Below are positions 32,945 to 41,697 of a DNA stretch of 64,000 bases, in pieces; positions within the stretch are counted from its first letter, which is position 1, and the number at the start of each line of letters is the position of its first letter. The notes under the pieces are model-generated. The model was not told the origin of the DNA. It did not search any database and saw only the letters and a program-made list of their open reading frames with translations. The stretch is taken from NCBI GenBank assembly GCA_023386885.1, contig JAEWIX010000023.1, positions 4,042 through 68,041 of the forward strand, read 5' to 3'. The DNA comes from Pseudomonadota bacterium (GTDB lineage Bacteria > Pseudomonadota > Alphaproteobacteria > Rhizobiales > Xanthobacteraceae). The position numbers were made by a program, and so were the translations under genes.

Positions 32945-33882
32945 GGCAGATGAAACACTCCGAGGTTCTGACCGTCGGCATCCTGGCGTTGCTGTTTGCG
33001 GCGGCTCCGTTCATCACTGGCGATGAGGGATGGCTGTATCTCGCCGCGCTGATCATGACGTGGTCGATCTTCGCGCTCGGCTACGATATCTCTTTCGGTC
33101 TCACCGGATTATTGTCGTTCGGCCACGCCGCCTTTTTCGGAATGGGCGCGTACGCAGCATCGTGGACGATGCTGTCCGCGGGGCTTCCGTTCTCGATCGG
33201 GATCGTGGTCGCGATCGGTGCCGGCGGCGTCACGGCGCTTTTCTTCGGAATTGTCGGGCGACGCGTGTCCGGTTTGTACTTCTCTCTGATGACACTGATG
33301 CTCGCCGAACTGATCTCGATCGTGATGACGACGCGGTTGCGGCATCTGTCGGGCGGCGTAGATGGGCTGCCCGGCGTGCCGCGTCCACAAGCGCTCGGAA
33401 TTGATTTCTTCAACGCGGCCAATTTCTATTGGGTGATCTTTGCGCTGTTTTGCCTGACGCTGGTGTTTTGCGGTGTCCTGAAATCGTCGCCGTTGGGGCA
33501 GGCGTTGCAGGGCGTTCGCCAGAACGCCGTCCGATCCGAACAGGTGGGCTTCAATGTCGGCGCGTTGCGCCTGACCGCGCTGACCTTGTCGGGCGGCTTG
33601 TCCGGCCTTGCCGGGGCGCTGTTGGCGTCGCTGATGATGTATGTCAGCCCGCAGCTTCTCGGCTGGAAGATGTCCGGAGACGTGGTCATCATGACGTTGC
33701 TCGGCGGTAGCGGCAGGCTCGTCGGCCCGGTCGTCGGCGTTACCCTGGTCGAGTTGCTGCGTGAAGGGCTTTCGGCGACGACCGAGCATTGGTACGGCCT
33801 GCTCGGCGTGATCTTCATCCTCTGCACGATTTTTCTGCCGGAAGGTGTCGCCGGCCTGGGGAGGAAGCTATGGCGGCGGTAA
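32941..33882 (+). CDS. livM: LivM-type ABC transporter permease
   Basis: A 313-residue permease with about ten hydrophobic segments. GYDISFGLTGLLSFGHAAFFGMGAYAA is the LivM hallmark region, and VGFNVGALRLTALTLSGGLSGLAGAL is the ATPase-coupling loop. It overlaps livH (4 bases) and livG (13 bases), indicating tight coupling. Confidence 0.9.
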   Translation: MRQMKHSEVLTVGILALLFAAAPFITGDEGWLYLAALIMTWSIFALGYDISFGLTGLLSFGHAAFFGMGAYAASWTMLSAGLPFSIGIVVAIGAGGVTALFFGIVGRRVSGLYFSLMTLMLAELISIVMTTRLRHLSGGVDGLPGVPRPQALGIDFFNAANFYWVIFALFCLTLVFCGVLKSSPLGQALQGVRQNAVRSEQVGFNVGALRLTALTLSGGLSGLAGALLASLMMYVSPQLLGWKMSGDVVIMTLLGGSGRLVGPVVGVTLVELLREGLSATTEHWYGLLGVIFILCTIFLPEGVAGLGRKLWRR

Positions 33883-34649
33883 GCTCTCGGTCGTCTTGCG
33901 TGCTGTCCTGTCAGGACGTGTCGGTGCGTTTCGGGGCGTTTCAGGCCGTCAACAATGTCTCCCTCGATCTGGCCGCGGGACAGACGCTGGCGTTGATCGG
34001 TCCCAACGGCGCGGGGAAAACCACGCTGATCAATGCGATCAGCGGCCGGGTGTCGCTGGCGGCTGGCCGCATCAGGCTGGGTGATGCCGATATCACGCGC
34101 ATGCCGGTCCATCGCCGTGCCGCCGCCGGCCTCGGGCGCAGCTTTCAGATCATCAACATTTTCGATCAGATGACGGTGCTGGAGAATCTCCGGCTTGCGG
34201 CGCAATCGCGGGCATTCCGGTGGCAGCCCTGCTGGCGGCCGGTGTCGGCGTGGCCGATGCTGGATCGCCGCGCGCGCGAGGTCGCCTCGCTGGTCGGGCT
34301 GGAAGCCGAACTGGATCTGCCGGTCACGATGCTCAGTCATGGCAAGCAGCGTGCGGTCGAACTCGGTCTCGCGCTGATTCCCGATCCGAAGGTCCTGCTT
34401 CTCGACGAGCCGCTGGCGGGTATCGGATACGCCGAAATCGAGCCGACGATGGCGCTGCTGCAGCAGGTGCGGAAAGGCCGCAGCGTGCTGCTGGTCGAGC
34501 ACAACATGGACGTCGTCGACAAGATCGCTGACGAGATCGTTGTGATGGTTGGCGGAGAAGTTCTGTTGCGGGACCGGCCGAGCGCCATCTGGAACAACGC
34601 AGAGGTGCGGCGGCTGTATCTCGGCTCGGAGGTCGCGGGACATGCTTGA
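33870..34649 (+). CDS. livG: LivG-type ABC transporter ATPase
   Basis: A 259-residue ATP-binding subunit. Walker A is GPNGAGKT, the Q-loop region is GLGRSFQIINIF, and Walker B is VLLLDEPLAG. The signature motif is LSHGKQR in place of the usual LSGGQ-type sequence. The switch His is in LLVEHNMDVV. It overlaps livF by eight bases. Confidence 0.9.
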   Translation: MAAVSSRSSCVLSCQDVSVRFGAFQAVNNVSLDLAAGQTLALIGPNGAGKTTLINAISGRVSLAAGRIRLGDADITRMPVHRRAAAGLGRSFQIINIFDQMTVLENLRLAAQSRAFRWQPCWRPVSAWPMLDRRAREVASLVGLEAELDLPVTMLSHGKQRAVELGLALIPDPKVLLLDEPLAGIGYAEIEPTMALLQQVRKGRSVLLVEHNMDVVDKIADEIVVMVGGEVLLRDRPSAIWNNAEVRRLYLGSEVAGHA

Positions 34650-35334
34650 GTTGCGTGATGCCGACGTCTTCTATGGCAAGGCGCAGGCCCTGCACGGAAT
34701 ATCGTTCTCGGTCGCGCCGGGCGATATCGTGGCTCTGATCGGCCGCAACGGGGCAGGAAAATCCAGCCTGCTGCGCGCGCTGGCAGGCGCCCATGCCTTG
34801 ACGCGCGGAGAGCGGCGGCTCGACGGCGATATCATCACACGTCTTCCGGCGCATGTGTGCAGCCGGCGTGGCATCGCGCTTGTCCCCGAAGACCGTCAGA
34901 TCTTCAGCAATCTGACCGCAGAAGAGAATCTGCGGCTGGTCGAGGTTCTGCATCCGGCGGGATATTGGACGCGCGAACGTGTCTATCGACTGTTTCCCCG
35001 GCTTGCCGAGCGGCGCAAGGCCAATGGCACATCCCTTTCCGGCGGCGAACAGCAAATGCTGGCGATCGCGCGATCGCTGTTGGCCAATCCGCGCTATCTG
35101 CTGCTCGATGAACCGACCGAAGGACTCGCGCCGATCATTGTCGATGCCATTATCGCCGCGATTTCCGAGATCAATCAGCAGGGGACCGCCGTCGTTCTGG
35201 TCGAGCAGAACTTCAAGGTGCCGGAGCTTCTGGCGAATTATTTCCACCTGATCGACAGCGGACGCCTGACGTGGAGCGGTCCTCCCGCAAGCCTCGATGA
35301 GGCGCGCGATCTGCTGATTGTCGGGCGGTCGTGA
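34642..35334 (+). CDS. livF: LivF-type ABC transporter ATPase
   Basis: A 230-residue ATP-binding subunit: Walker A GRNGAGKS, signature LSGGEQQM, Walker B LLLDEPTEGL, and FKVPELL near the end. The usual switch His is Gln here: VLVEQNF, which is normal for LivF. It completes the transporter, and a CoA ligase gene follows after about 28 bases. Confidence 0.9.
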   Translation: MLELRDADVFYGKAQALHGISFSVAPGDIVALIGRNGAGKSSLLRALAGAHALTRGERRLDGDIITRLPAHVCSRRGIALVPEDRQIFSNLTAEENLRLVEVLHPAGYWTRERVYRLFPRLAERRKANGTSLSGGEQQMLAIARSLLANPRYLLLDEPTEGLAPIIVDAIIAAISEINQQGTAVVLVEQNFKVPELLANYFHLIDSGRLTWSGPPASLDEARDLLIVGRS

Positions 35335-35362
35335 CAGAATGTTTTTGAGAGAGAACGCGCAC

Positions 35363-36955
35363 ATGAATATGTCGGCCGATACGCAAGGCTGGGTTCTGCC
35401 CCGAATGCTTCAGGAGCAGGGACGGTCCCGTCCGGACGCGGTCTGGCTCAAAACGGTCGACGGAGACAGTCTGACCTTCGGGGCTGCCGCCGATGATGCG
35501 CGGCGGATCGCGGGTTATCTCGCCAGTCTCGGAATCAATCAAGGTGAGCCGGTGGGACTCATGATGCCGAACGGCGTTGACATCGTTCGCGCCTGGCTCG
35601 GCGTGACGACGCTGGGCGCGATCGCCGTGATGCTCAATACCGAGTTGAGCGGCGCCTTTCTCCAGCACCAGTTACAGAACTGCGGCGCGCGCCTTGTCAT
35701 CGTCGACCCATCCCTGCTCGATGCGGTTCTCGCCGTCATCGGCAAGATCGAGACGCCTGTTCGCATCATGACCGCGGAGCACTCCTCCCGACCCGCCGGC
35801 GCCGATCGCGAATTCGTATCGTGGGACGACTGGCGCAACGCGCCGCCGCATGCCGGCCCGCTGCCTTCCGGCCAGGATATCGCATGCATCATGTACACGT
35901 CGGGAACGAGCGGTCCTTCCAAGGGCGTGCTGATGCCGCACGCGCATTGCACGCTCTACGGCGTGGGGCAGCGCGAAGCGATGCAACTGACGGAAAAGGA
36001 CGTCTTCTACATCTGCGTTCCGCTTTTTCATGCGAATGGCCTGTTGATGCAATTGGGCGCGAGCCTGCAAGTGGGTATTCCGGCGGTTATCAGGGTGCGC
36101 TTCAGCGCTTCCGAATGGATCAACGACATTCGCCGGCATGGCTGCACCGTGACGAATGCGCTTGGTGCGCTGTCGGCCTTCGTCTTGGCGCAGCCCGCTC
36201 GGGAAACCGACCGGACTCACGCGCTTCGCGTGATTTGCAACGCGCCGAATCTGCCGCCCCACGATGCCGAGTTTCGCGCCCGCTTCGGGATCAAGGATGT
36301 CATTTCCGGTTTCGGCATGACGGAAGTGAACATCCCGATCTGGGGACGCGTCGGGCGGTCCTGCCCGGGCGCCGCCGGTTGGGTGCATGAAGATCATTTT
36401 GAAGTGATCGTCGCGGATCCGGAAACTGACCGGAAGATGCCGGCCGGTGAACTGGGCGAGATCCTAGTTCGTCCGAAGGTGCCGTTCGGTTTCATGGCGG
36501 GCTATCACAACATGGCGGATCGCAGCGTCGAGGCCTGGCGCAATCTGTGGTTTCACACGGGCGATGCGGCGATCATGGACGCGGACGGCCTCGTCACCTT
36601 TGTCGACCGGATCAAGGATTGTATCCGGCGGCGGGGCGAGAATATCGCGGCGACGGAGGTCGAGGCCGCGATCGGTGATCTCGCCGGGATCGGAGAGGTC
36701 GCAGCCTACGCAGTCCCTTCCAATATTCCCGGTGGCGAGGATGAACTTATGCTGGCGATCGTTCCCGAGCCCGGAGCAACTCTCGATGCAATTGCCATCG
36801 TCAAACATGCGGACGAGGTTCTGCCGCGCTTTGCTGCGCCACGCTATATCGAGTTCCTGTCGGAATTGCCGAAAACCGCCACGGGAAAGGTGCAACGGGC
36901 GACGCTACGCAAGCGGGGTGTGGTCCACGCTTGGGATCGCGAGGTAAAGGCTTGA
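35363..36955 (+). CDS. AMP-forming acyl-CoA synthetase
   Basis: A 530-residue adenylate-forming ligase. A3 is MYTSGTSGPSKGVLMPH, A5 is SGFGMTE, A7 is FHTGDAAIMDADG, A8 is DRIKDCIRRRGENIAATEVE and A10 is KTATGKVQR. ATG 35363 has a GAGAG motif about ten bases upstream; ATGs at 35339 and 35369 are alternatives. It is the last gene of the transporter operon and should trap the imported acid as its CoA ester. The three ligases in this region are not close copies of each other. Confidence 0.85.
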   Translation: MNMSADTQGWVLPRMLQEQGRSRPDAVWLKTVDGDSLTFGAAADDARRIAGYLASLGINQGEPVGLMMPNGVDIVRAWLGVTTLGAIAVMLNTELSGAFLQHQLQNCGARLVIVDPSLLDAVLAVIGKIETPVRIMTAEHSSRPAGADREFVSWDDWRNAPPHAGPLPSGQDIACIMYTSGTSGPSKGVLMPHAHCTLYGVGQREAMQLTEKDVFYICVPLFHANGLLMQLGASLQVGIPAVIRVRFSASEWINDIRRHGCTVTNALGALSAFVLAQPARETDRTHALRVICNAPNLPPHDAEFRARFGIKDVISGFGMTEVNIPIWGRVGRSCPGAAGWVHEDHFEVIVADPETDRKMPAGELGEILVRPKVPFGFMAGYHNMADRSVEAWRNLWFHTGDAAIMDADGLVTFVDRIKDCIRRRGENIAATEVEAAIGDLAGIGEVAAYAVPSNIPGGEDELMLAIVPEPGATLDAIAIVKHADEVLPRFAAPRYIEFLSELPKTATGKVQRATLRKRGVVHAWDREVKA

Positions 36956-37141
36956 CGAGGTGGGCTCGGACGTGCCCGTCCGGCTAAAGGCAGACGAGGA
37001 CTTTCTCCTATGGGTCGAGCGTGGCCGTATGGCTGTATCGATATGGCTGTAGTCCGTCCTGCCATCAGGATGACCATCGCGCCTTCGAAGCCAAAGTGTT
37101 GAAATCTCGCGCGGGATATAATCGTTGGCGGAAAATCCGCT

Positions 37142-37310
37142 ATGATTAGTCATAGTTCCATTTTCAATCTTGGCGACATGAACAGAATGAAATCTCCCGC
37201 TCAGCCTGGCGCGCCGGCGCTTGAGAAGGGCCTCGATCTACTTGAAGCGCTGGCGTCAGAATCCCGTGGATTGAGCCAGAAGCAGTTGGCGGATCGGGTC
37301 GGGCGAATAT
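37142..37310 (+). pseudogene. IclR-family regulator, N-terminal fragment
   Basis: The typical IclR opening PALEKGLDLLEALAS followed by GLSQKQLADRVGR, the first two helices of the winged helix, is present, but similarity ends abruptly near 37310. The wing and effector domain are missing. Confidence 0.6.
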
Positions 37311-37445
37311 GCTCTGACTTTAAAGCTGTTCAGGATTGCTTCGCAGTTTCCGCCAACAGAGCGGCTCTTGCAGGCGGCGCGCCAATGGAACCAGCCACGC
37401 AGCCGTGAATTTTCGCATGATCCAATATCCTGTCCGCTTTTAATG

Positions 37446-37690
37446 CTATGATTCTGACGCTTGCAGCGATAAGGGGGCGAACTCGCCGACCTGCCACGTG
37501 GGTAGCGACGACCGACCGGGAGCAATGCCGAGTTCCGGGAAGACCAGTTCAGCGACTCGATAAGCTTCCTTAAGGTGCGGATAACCGGAACAGATAAATG
37601 TATCGACGCCGAGCGCTTGATACTCGCGAAGCCTAACAGCGATGGTCTTGGGATCTCCGACAATCGCCGTGCCGGCGCCCTTGCACACTA
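37446..37690 (-). pseudogene. Alkanesulfonate monooxygenase (SsuD)-like, C-terminal fragment
   Basis: The segment GAGTAIVGDPKTIAVRLREYQALGVD, then TFICSGYPHLKEAYRVAELVFPELG, is the C-terminal part of FMNH2-dependent SsuD. The TIM-barrel core (about 300 residues) is absent upstream. It is a scrap of a sulfonate-utilisation gene. Confidence 0.7.
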
Positions 37691-37760
37691 AGCCGTGTTC
37701 GCCGTCAGCGCCCCTAAGACAATCGATCTGCAGCCGCGCGACGATGCGAGATTGAACAAA

Positions 37761-38003
37761 CTACGCAGCCTGTTTCGGAGAATTGCGTCGAGCCGATATT
37801 ATAGCTACGTCACGCCTAGCACTGGCCGAGATAAGCGTTCGCGCCCCCTCCATTGATGGGCGCCGGGCTTGGTATTCGCACTCTGCAGCGTACGTCTCTG
37901 CCAATCGAGCGTCGCTTGGAGAAAGCATACCTGCAATACGGCGGGCCTGTGCCGCCCTCGTCATCCAAGCCAAACTATCAGAACGTTCCAAGTTGCTCGC
38001 CAT
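37761..38003 (-). CDS. Small hypothetical protein
   Basis: About 80 residues from the ATG at 38003, with SDSLAWMTRAAQARRIAGML and SDARLAETYAAECEYQA forming two amphipathic helices. The pattern resembles short helical rhizobial proteins of unknown function. There is no clear ribosome-binding site, and the surroundings are gene fragments, so expression is doubtful. Confidence 0.4.
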   Translation of the reverse strand: MASNLERSDSLAWMTRAAQARRIAGMLSPSDARLAETYAAECEYQARRPSMEGARTLISASARRDVAIISARRNSPKQAA

Positions 38004-38467
38004 GAGAATCGCTTCATCCTGTGTCGAGCGATGCTGATGGCCTGTGTCAGGAAATTCAATTCTTGAAAAAGTCGTGGAGATGAGAATGAAATCCGCCTGA
38101 CCGATTCTCCCCACTAGTTTGGGCAAGTCTAATCAGTCCGTCAAATCTCTGGATGGGAATAGATACTGACGTGGTGAGATTTGCCATGGCTTGCATTAGC
38201 GACAGCGCTAACAATGGCGACGACTGTCTTCACTGTTTCCTGGCTCTAGGACGGAGCTTTCGGCTGAAGATGGACGACATAAACGCAGCGATGTGTGGGA
38301 TGGGGGCCGTTGCCACGACCTGTTTCGGGAAGTAGCTTACAGCGGCTGAGCACCTTATTGCTTCAGTTGGGCGATGTATCGGATCTAGTTTCAACTTCGG
38401 CATTAAACGACCTCGTTAGCGATATGCAAAATTTGAAACTTTCATTGATCTAACAGCTGTTTTCTAG
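38004..38467. other. Region without a recognised gene
   Basis: About 460 bases of lower-GC sequence between the small hypothetical gene and the tRNA fragment. A short open frame at 38153-38335 has no family likeness. It lies on the inner side of the presumed attachment site. Confidence 0.4.
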
Positions 38468-38514
38468 GGCCTGTCACGCCGGAGGTCGCGGGTTCGAGCC
38501 CCGTCTCTCGCGCC
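38468..38514 (+). other. 3' fragment of tRNA-Asp(GUC), candidate attachment site
   Basis: The sequence holds the anticodon loop CTGTCAC (anticodon GTC), a variable region, a T-arm with GCGGG-TTCGAGC-CCCGT, and a 3' acceptor strand CTCTCGC + G + CCA. The 5' half of a tRNA (acceptor 5' strand GCGAGAG and D-arm) is not found upstream. A tRNA 3' end without its 5' half is the usual scar where an integrative element has inserted. No integrase gene is visible nearby. Confidence 0.75.
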
Positions 38515-38985
38515 ATTGATTTCAATGGCTTAGCTTTATGTAGTCGGTCGAATTTCAACTTTTTCTCCCTGCCGGTTTCAACTTCTCGAGTTCGCTTTGT
38601 TCCAAGGTCAGCCGTCTCCGGCCAACCTTGCGGGTCTCATCGGCTGCGACGTTCGCTGGCATGTCGGCTTTTGCAACTTTCGGTTCTGAATCGATGCTGT
38701 TCGCCATGACCACAGCGAACTTCACGAGCGGTCAGTCGTCCAGAGATACCGGCACCCAACGAAAGGCACCGTCCTCGACTGTGCTCCGTCTCGTGGACGG
38801 GAAGCGCGGCAGTGCAGCTTGCTTCCAACGATACCGCGGCATCGGCTTCTGCGAAAATTCACGGAAATTATACCAGGTATTTGAAAGAGCTTCGGATGGT
38901 CCCTTCCGTCTCTCCTGAATTGTGGCGCGGTATGCTAACGGGTTAGCTGGATACTTGTACCGTTAGCGTTTTGGTCGGGGGACCG
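38515..38985. other. Region without a recognised gene
   Basis: About 470 bases between the tRNA fragment and the GGDEF-EAL gene. Only short open frames with no family likeness are seen. It should include the promoter of the GGDEF-EAL gene. Confidence 0.4.
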
Positions 38986-41532
38986 ATGGCCGTTCGCAGA
39001 TTGTCACAAGGGCAGGCCGCGGCGCGGATCGCTCGCCTCCGCTGGCATGAGGAACGGCTGCTGCGATGTGCCATCAGGATGGCCCGCATGGGCTATTGGG
39101 AGTCGGAAAGCCCCGACGCGACGGATTTCTGGATATCGCCTGAACTCGCCGCCTTCTACGAATTCGAGACGGTGGACGGCCTCATCCCGATCGCCACGGT
39201 GCGCGACTGCTATCTGCCCGAAAGCCGGACGATTTTGGAGACGCACTATGCGGCTTGCTGGGCTGCGGGGCAGCCCTATGCGGTCCAGACGAAACTCCGC
39301 AGATCCGATGGCAGTCTGCTCGACTGCGTCGTGCACGGCGAGCCGGAATTCGACGCGCACGGTCAGGTCCGGCGTGTCTCCGGTATTGTCCGCGACATCA
39401 CGGAAGAAACTTCCGCGCTGCGACGCCTGGCGGAGAGCGAGCAGCGGCTGGCCGATTTTGTCAGCACCGCCTCGGATTGGTGTTGGGAAAGCGACGCCGC
39501 CCATCGGCTGCTGCCCTATCCCCGATTGCTTGCAGGCAATACCGCTTTCCAGACGGTGGCCGCCGGCGGGCGGGCGCGTTGGGAACTGGCCTATTCGCCT
39601 GAGGACGAAGAGGCCATGGCGCGGCACCGGGCCGATATGGAGGCCCACCGTCCTTTTCGCGATTTCACCTATACGCTTATCGGCGAGGATGGATCGCGCG
39701 TCAGTATCCGCACCAACGGCAAGCCGATCTTCGCCGATAACGGCACCTTTCTCGGCTATCGCGGCACCTCCAGCGACATCACCGAGTTGAGGGCTGCGGA
39801 AGCCAAGCTCGATGAGCGCACGCGGGCGCTGCAGGAAGCACATCAGCTCGGCCGGATCGGGACGTGGAGCTATCGGCTGGATACCGGCCGCTCGATCTGG
39901 GAGCCCGAGCTTTACCACCTTCTCGGTCTCGACCCCGAGACGTTCGAGCCAAGCCACGAAAATACCAAGCCCTACTTCATGGGCGACGACGCCGAGCGTT
40001 TCCTGGAACTGCAGAAACGGGTTCTCCGCACTTGCGGGACCGAGGCCATCGACCTGCGCATTCTGCATCCGGATGGCACGGTCCACGACCTCGCGATCAC
40101 CTGCAAGGCGGATATCGCCCATGACCAGGTCATCGGCATCATCGGCACCGTGCAGGACGTTACCGAGCGCAAGGAGGCCGAGCGCAAGCTCGAACTGCTC
40201 GCCTACAGCGATCCTCTGACCGGCCTCGCCAACCGTGCGCTGTTCAAGCGCCAGCTCGCGACCTTGATCGATGGCTGCAGGCTGGAAAGCCGGAGCGGTG
40301 CGCTGCTGCTCATCGATCTCGACCGCTTCAAGGAGGTCAACGATTCCCTCGGCCACGCCGCTGGTGATGAGTTGCTGATCCGGATTGCGGCCGCGTTGCG
40401 GCTGGACCTGGGGCCGCGCGTTTTCATCGCCCGGCTCGGCGGTGATGAATTCGCCGTGCTGGTCGAGAGGGGCAGCACGTCCGACGCTGCGTTGACGGAG
40501 CTTGCCGAGCGCCTTATCGCGAGACTGTCCGGACCCGTCGATCTTACCGAGGGCGAGGCTTTCATCGGCGCCACCATCGGCATCGCCCGCTTGCCGGAGC
40601 ACGGGGGTGCGGCCGAAACCGCCATGCGCAATGCGGATCTGGCGCTCTACATGGCCAAGGAGGCCGGTCGCGGCCGGGCGCAACTGTTCGAGCCGATCTA
40701 TGCGCAGGCGGTCCAGCAGAAGCTCGATCTCGGTCGGCATCTGCGCCATGCCGTGGAGGCCGGCACGCTCCAGGTGCATTACCAGCCGCAGGTGGACCTG
40801 AGGACGGGTCGCGTCACCGGCTTCGAGGCGCTACTGCGCTGGACCCATCCCGAGCGCGGGCCGATCTCGCCGGCTGAGTTTATTCCGATCGCCGAAAGCT
40901 CCGGGCTCATCGTCGATCTCGGCTTGTGGGTGCTGCGCGAGGCTTGCCGTCAGGGCCGCGCCTGGCTGGATGCCGGGCTGCCGCCGCGTTCCGTCTCGGT
41001 CAACGTCTCGCCGGCCCAGCTCTGGAGCACGGATTTCGAGACGGCGGTTTCGGCGGTGCTGGCCGAGACCGGCTTTCCGGCGGAGCTGCTCTGCCTGGAA
41101 CTGACCGAAAACCTGTTCGTGGACCACACCGAGCAGCGGATCAGCCGCATGCTGACGGCGCTCTCCGATCTCGGTGTCCAACTCGCACTGGACGATTTCG
41201 GCTCGGGCTATTCCTCGCTCGGCTATCTGACGCGTCTGCCCTTCGATCGGCTGAAGGTGGATCGCGCCTTCGTGGACGGCATTTCCACCGCGCCGGAGAA
41301 ACGCAAACTGCTGGGCGGCATCATCGCGCTGTCGCGTGGACTGGGCATGACGGTGGTGGCGGAAGGGGCTGAACTCGCGGCCGAGGTGGACGTGCTCGGC
41401 GCACTCGATTGCGATCTGGTGCAAGGCTTCGTCTTCTCTCGGCCCGTTGTTCCCGACGACGTGCCGCTGGTGGCCGCCTCAATCGAGCGCGACGCGAGAC
41501 CGGCACAGCTTGTCCTTCGTCAGGTCATTTGA
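38986..41532 (+). CDS. PAS-GGDEF-EAL cyclic-di-GMP protein
   Basis: An 848-residue cytoplasmic signalling protein with no obvious membrane segment. Two or three PAS-type sensor domains fill about residues 30-400, with PAC-type ends such as IVRDITEE, GTSSDITEL and GTVQDVTERKEAE. The GGDEF domain follows (ARLGGDEFAVLVE, about residue 485) and then EAL (GFEALLRW, about 613; LELTEN; DDFGSGYSSLGYL). The active-site motifs of both catalytic domains look complete, so it could make and degrade c-di-GMP. ATG 38986 has a GGGG motif upstream. It stands alone. Confidence 0.85.
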   Translation: MAVRRLSQGQAAARIARLRWHEERLLRCAIRMARMGYWESESPDATDFWISPELAAFYEFETVDGLIPIATVRDCYLPESRTILETHYAACWAAGQPYAVQTKLRRSDGSLLDCVVHGEPEFDAHGQVRRVSGIVRDITEETSALRRLAESEQRLADFVSTASDWCWESDAAHRLLPYPRLLAGNTAFQTVAAGGRARWELAYSPEDEEAMARHRADMEAHRPFRDFTYTLIGEDGSRVSIRTNGKPIFADNGTFLGYRGTSSDITELRAAEAKLDERTRALQEAHQLGRIGTWSYRLDTGRSIWEPELYHLLGLDPETFEPSHENTKPYFMGDDAERFLELQKRVLRTCGTEAIDLRILHPDGTVHDLAITCKADIAHDQVIGIIGTVQDVTERKEAERKLELLAYSDPLTGLANRALFKRQLATLIDGCRLESRSGALLLIDLDRFKEVNDSLGHAAGDELLIRIAAALRLDLGPRVFIARLGGDEFAVLVERGSTSDAALTELAERLIARLSGPVDLTEGEAFIGATIGIARLPEHGGAAETAMRNADLALYMAKEAGRGRAQLFEPIYAQAVQQKLDLGRHLRHAVEAGTLQVHYQPQVDLRTGRVTGFEALLRWTHPERGPISPAEFIPIAESSGLIVDLGLWVLREACRQGRAWLDAGLPPRSVSVNVSPAQLWSTDFETAVSAVLAETGFPAELLCLELTENLFVDHTEQRISRMLTALSDLGVQLALDDFGSGYSSLGYLTRLPFDRLKVDRAFVDGISTAPEKRKLLGGIIALSRGLGMTVVAEGAELAAEVDVLGALDCDLVQGFVFSRPVVPDDVPLVAASIERDARPAQLVLRQVI

Positions 41533-41697
41533 GACCCATCAGGTGTTTTGAGAACGAAGGCTTCGCCTCTCCGACATCGGCGACGGACAGCTGCAGGGTG
41601 GGGCGGCAGTTTTGCGGGTTGCGCTTTCGGGCGGCGGACATAATGCTGACAGGCAAGTCGTCCGTCCGGAACAACCGCAAAACGAGGAGCGCGCCTG

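Noticed and set aside
38153..38335. 60-codon plus-strand frame
   Set aside because: No ribosome-binding site, no family likeness, and it lies among gene fragments.
38468..38514. Complete tRNA gene
   Set aside because: No D-arm or 5' acceptor strand precedes the anticodon loop; only the 3' part is present.
39004..40779. 591-codon minus-strand frame opposite the GGDEF-EAL gene
   Set aside because: Antisense to a gene with all catalytic motifs in the plus frame; composition is that of a shadow frame.
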